64,000 nt of DNA from Chrysopilus asiliformis (lineage: Eukaryota; Arthropoda; Insecta; Diptera; Rhagionidae), in assembly GCA_964034945.1 (NCBI GenBank), contig OZ035960.1, positions 15,533,403 to 15,597,402 of the forward strand, read 5' to 3'. The number at the start of each line of letters is the position of its first letter. Position 1 is the first letter of the stretch. This document shows, in pieces, positions 61,358 to 64,000 of the stretch. Below the pieces are notes generated by a model. The model was not told the origin of the DNA and did not search any database. It saw only the letters and a list, made by a program, of their open reading frames with translations. A program made the position numbers and the translations under genes.

Positions 61358-61446
61358 TTGGCAGTGGGGGTAATACTATCGGCAACGCATCCTCCGATCA
61401 TCACTTCACACCGCCGCCCATAACAAAATGGTCACCAAATTCAAAC
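61358..61446 (+). CDS. Side-family exon 13 (tentative): cytoplasmic tail
   Basis: With the carried G the exon would encode VGSGGNTIGNASSDHHFTPP... ending ITKWSPNSN, 30 residues, and ends at a good donor (AAC|gtaagt). The phase matches exon 12 exactly. Weak points: the acceptor after caacag is poor. The sequence just upstream reads PGPLGNSNAAQQLAVG in another frame and also looks protein-like. One extra base in the run of five G at 61366-61370 would join the two frames. Either a short exon or a sequence error is possible. Confidence 0.4.
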
Positions 61447-62323
61447 GTAAGTACAAAATGAATATGTCGATAAAAATATTGTTAGAGAAGGTTTAATATC
61501 AGGTTACCACATTCTAAATTTAAGCTTTGACATCAAACGTTGGATATTAGTTTCGCAGGTCTAAATATATTTTTAAAATTTAATACCACGCCTTGTTACA
61601 AGAAAGATTTTTTTTCAAAACTAATGTTTTTTTCGTTTCAAAATCCATTAATAGGCATTACATCATTTTGCGGTTTACCCACCGCTTTATGATACATAAC
61701 ATCAAACAATCCTACACGGTTAAAATTGTTGGACTAACTTTTAATTTAATTTCTAAACTTTTTCTATTAAATATTAATCCTCTCAAATTACTACATTTTA
61801 AATCAAATTTGTATTATTTTTCAATATTTTTTTAGAGTTTGATAGATGAACGTCAAATTAATTAGATTCAAACAGAAATGAACGTCAAATTAGATTCACT
61901 AATCCATGGATTGTGTCGATTTTAGTTTGTATAGCAACTGAACAAACAACATTTTTGTTTGTATATGACGAGCAAACTCAAAATGGAAAGATTGCATCGA
62001 CTAGGGAAGTACGATATGAAATATCCGTGTGTGGAGTACTAGTTTCGAAGCTTGCAGCAAGATTTGAACTTTTTGCAGTACGCATGTGTTAGAGAAACTG
62101 AAGTTGTAAATTTCACATTTAGTTTACCTTGGTGTAATAGAGGCAACAGATACGTTCCTCGGCGTTGACGAGTCCAGTGCCATTTTAATTGTGCGTCGGT
62201 TTCTCTGACTCCTGTGAATAAAAAGAATGAGATGTAAGTCTACGCGACTTAGTGAGTGTATAAATTATTTCCCCCTAACACTAACGGATTGTACTAGTGC
62301 GACACACGCAGCTCATCCTCTAA

Positions 62324-62817
62324 GTGCCTGTCTACACGAGGATTCACTTTGAGGCGGCACGCCATTCGTGAGGGTGAGGGACGCAGTGGGGAGGGAAACC
62401 AAAAAGAGCGAACGAAGTTTAGATTCACTTAAAATTATCGGTTGCAAACCGGTTTGTGTCTCGTTGTGCTTTTATTGGTCATTTCGTTGTTTGCTGTGGA
62501 GTCGTGCGCATCTGAAAATTCGGAGTTTTCTTCTTCAGATTGGCACAAAAATAGAGCCGTTGCTGATGAAGCATATAATAAATTTGTTACTGCAATTATT
62601 ATATGATCCATATATGATCCATATTTTCATTAAATTTAACAAATTTCACTGCAATCATTTTACAACTGAGTTAAATTTTGAGGTTATTTTCATCCCAATG
62701 TCTTAACGTCAAAAAGGCGAAAGATTTTAGCGAATGAAAAAGGCGAACCGTGTGCACACGGCAACAAAATGAGGAAAGACGTGCCGCCTCAAAGTGAATC
62801 CTCGTGTAATCACACGC
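62324..62817. mobile_element. Harbinger-type MITE G (TAA duplication)
   Basis: A 494-bp element lies between TAA at 62321-62323 and 62818-62820. The ends are GTGCCTGTCTACACGAGGAT and, inverted, GCGTGTGATTACACGAGGAT, continuing TCACTTTGAGGCGGCACG, so about 28 bases pair exactly inside the divergent tips. The 112-residue open frame within has no family resemblance. Confidence 0.88.
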
Positions 62818-63875
62818 TAAGGCAACGGAACCGGATGTGTTGTGCAGCGACACACGCTCACACGGGGACACACGCAGGCGCAGACGACACACGTCTATTC
62901 TTCACAGCGCCTCACATCACGATGCTCCGCTCTCGACTTCTGCGACGGACGGTAAAGCTAACTAATACGCACAAATCACCTCCCCCGAACTTCTAACAGA
63001 CAATAAGCTTCAATCGGCCCTTTTCCCTAAAATAAAGCTAATTAAACAAACGTTATACTACTCACTGTTTGAGATTCCTTAACACTCGCGATTTTCCCTT
63101 TACTTCGGTCGCAAGGCACGGCTGTCAAACACACACTGAAACAGACCGAAACGTGCGCCACAGTACTCGAAACAGAGTACTTAAAAGTGAGCCAGCCGTT
63201 CTACTTTAAAACGGACTACATTTAATTAAGTAATTATCCTTTTGCGTAACACATGTTCCCGACCTCAAGATGCACGCTTCGTTGGTTCGGTTTTGAGCTT
63301 AATACGAAAAAGTATTAAAATCGATCCTTATATCGATTACATTTTAATAAAAATATCGCGAGATTAAATTTTAATCTTTTTTCGGTGTAGAACTATATAA
63401 CAATACCAAAAAGATTAAAACTTAGCCCAAAAATTTTTACCGTGTACCTCCAAATCTCTTCAGGTCTTTTGAAAAATATATTTTAAAAAAATGTATGCCA
63501 TCAAAACATAGAGAGGATTTTTACTTCCATAAAGAAATTGTAATCCAAAATTTTCAGTTTGATCAAAATGTTTAAGGTCCTAAAACTTAAAACCTTTTTT
63601 TTTTTCATATTTAGGTTCTTGGTAATTAATCTTTGTTACACGATAAAAAATTTAATGATTTATATGAAAAAAATTTCGTTTATCACAATCTTTTACACCA
63701 AATTTATGTCAACTCGCATGTTTTTATCAATATTTGGTGTAAAATAATCAATTAAAATATTCAATTAATTGCTCACCAAAGACAAATCACGTCTGGGGAG
63801 ATTTCTCAAGACATAACCAGTCGGAATGATCTCTTAACATCCATTGGCTTGATCACTTTTACTTTTAAAGCCTAA

Positions 63876-64000
63876 ACCACAATTACGCGTACGTACGTGC
63901 GGCACTTACGCGGTGAAAGTAAAAACTACGCATTTATATGAGTAAATGTATAATTGCGCGTTGCTCAGACGCGTTGCCGCGTCCGTGCCGCGTAGTGTAG
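63876..64000. mobile_element. Possible Harbinger-type element cut by the window end
   Basis: After TAA (63873-63875) a GC-rich stretch begins ACCACAATTACGCGTACGTA and runs to the end of the window with gcggcacttacgcgg and cgttgccgcgtccgtgccgc. Composition and the abrupt start resemble MITEs A, F and G, but the other end is not in view. Confidence 0.3.

Larger units (their letters stand above)
4870..61446 (+). other. Gene body: Sidestep-family Ig membrane protein, 13 exons
   Basis: Thirteen exons on the + strand join in a consistent reading frame into one protein: Ig2 (second half), Ig3, Ig4, Ig5, FN3, a membrane span and a cytoplasmic tail. This order (five Ig domains, one FN3, one TM) is typical of the insect Sidestep family, whose founding member is the muscle attractant for motor axons and whose members bind Beat proteins. 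Seen directly: splice sites, matching phases, paired Ig cysteines, the TM segment. From knowledge of the family: signatures such as PDDIKEGDDVYFECHV in Ig4 and DYGTLSCWA.NEVGTQ in Ig5. Inferred: the first exons lie upstream of the window and the last beyond it. The paralogue (side to side-VIII) is not assigned. All intron-exon joins follow GT..AG. Confidence 0.9.
61447..64000. other. Intron or downstream sequence, with repeats
   Basis: No further exon could be supported; the donor at 61447 implies the gene continues. 61450-61980 is AT-rich. From about 62030 to 63300 the sequence is less AT-rich and is interrupted by Harbinger-type MITE G. Its two halves (for example gagaaactgaagttgtaaat on the left, ggatgtgttgtgcagcgaca on the right) may be one older element of unknown kind. 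A possible new MITE starts at 63876. Confidence 0.5.

Noticed and set aside
62368..62706. 112-codon frame
   Set aside because: Lies wholly inside Harbinger-type MITE G and has no transposase features.
62030..63300. Promoter or first exon of a downstream gene, suggested by higher GC
   Set aside because: No long frame or clear splice signals. The region is partly a MITE and the rest is best left as unknown sequence.

Overview
The window is AT-rich eukaryotic DNA with no bacterial-style gene packing. It has short exons bounded by GT..AG splice sites, long introns, and dense non-autonomous transposons. Protein resemblance, intron style and GTCY-microsatellite repeats point to an insect, most likely a fly (Diptera). 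The species cannot be named from the sequence.

One host gene can be supported. It lies on the + strand and spans almost the whole window: 13 exons from 4870 to 61446, about 600 codons. It encodes a Sidestep (Side) family cell-surface protein, an immunoglobulin-superfamily membrane protein of the kind that binds Beat proteins in fly axon guidance and synapse choice. The exons give the second half of Ig2, all of Ig3, Ig4 and Ig5, a fibronectin type III domain, one membrane span, and the start of a cytoplasmic tail. Splice phases agree at all twelve joins. The signal peptide, Ig1 and the first half of Ig2 must lie upstream of the window. The C-terminal end lies beyond exon 13, which is itself the least certain exon. 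Which Side paralogue this is cannot be decided here.

Region by region: 1-4869 is upstream intron with a fold-back repeat, a piggyBac-type MITE and a Helentron-like element. 4870-7331 holds Ig2 (end) and Ig3. A 20.4 kb intron follows (7332-27699). Ig4 is split at 27700-27830 and 31784-31943. A 14.8 kb intron separates it from Ig5 (46752-51783, three exons). FN3 is split between 52176-52317 and 57752-57933. The membrane span is at 58206-58399 and the tail at 60555-60666 and 61358-61446. 61447-64000 is intron or flank.

The introns are the richest part for discovery. Many elements can be cut out to the base from terminal inverted repeats plus target-site duplications (TSDs): seven PIF/Harbinger-type elements with TTA/TAA duplications (one nested in another), three TTAA (piggyBac-type) MITEs, a hAT MITE with a perfect 8-bp duplication, a larger hAT-like element carrying a nested Helentron-like insertion, two opposite-facing mariner-family deletion derivatives sharing the same internal deletion, two pogo-like MITEs, four Helentron/DINE-1-like copies with GTCY microsatellites, and strong long hairpins. 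No second protein-coding gene, tRNA, rRNA or CRISPR array could be supported.
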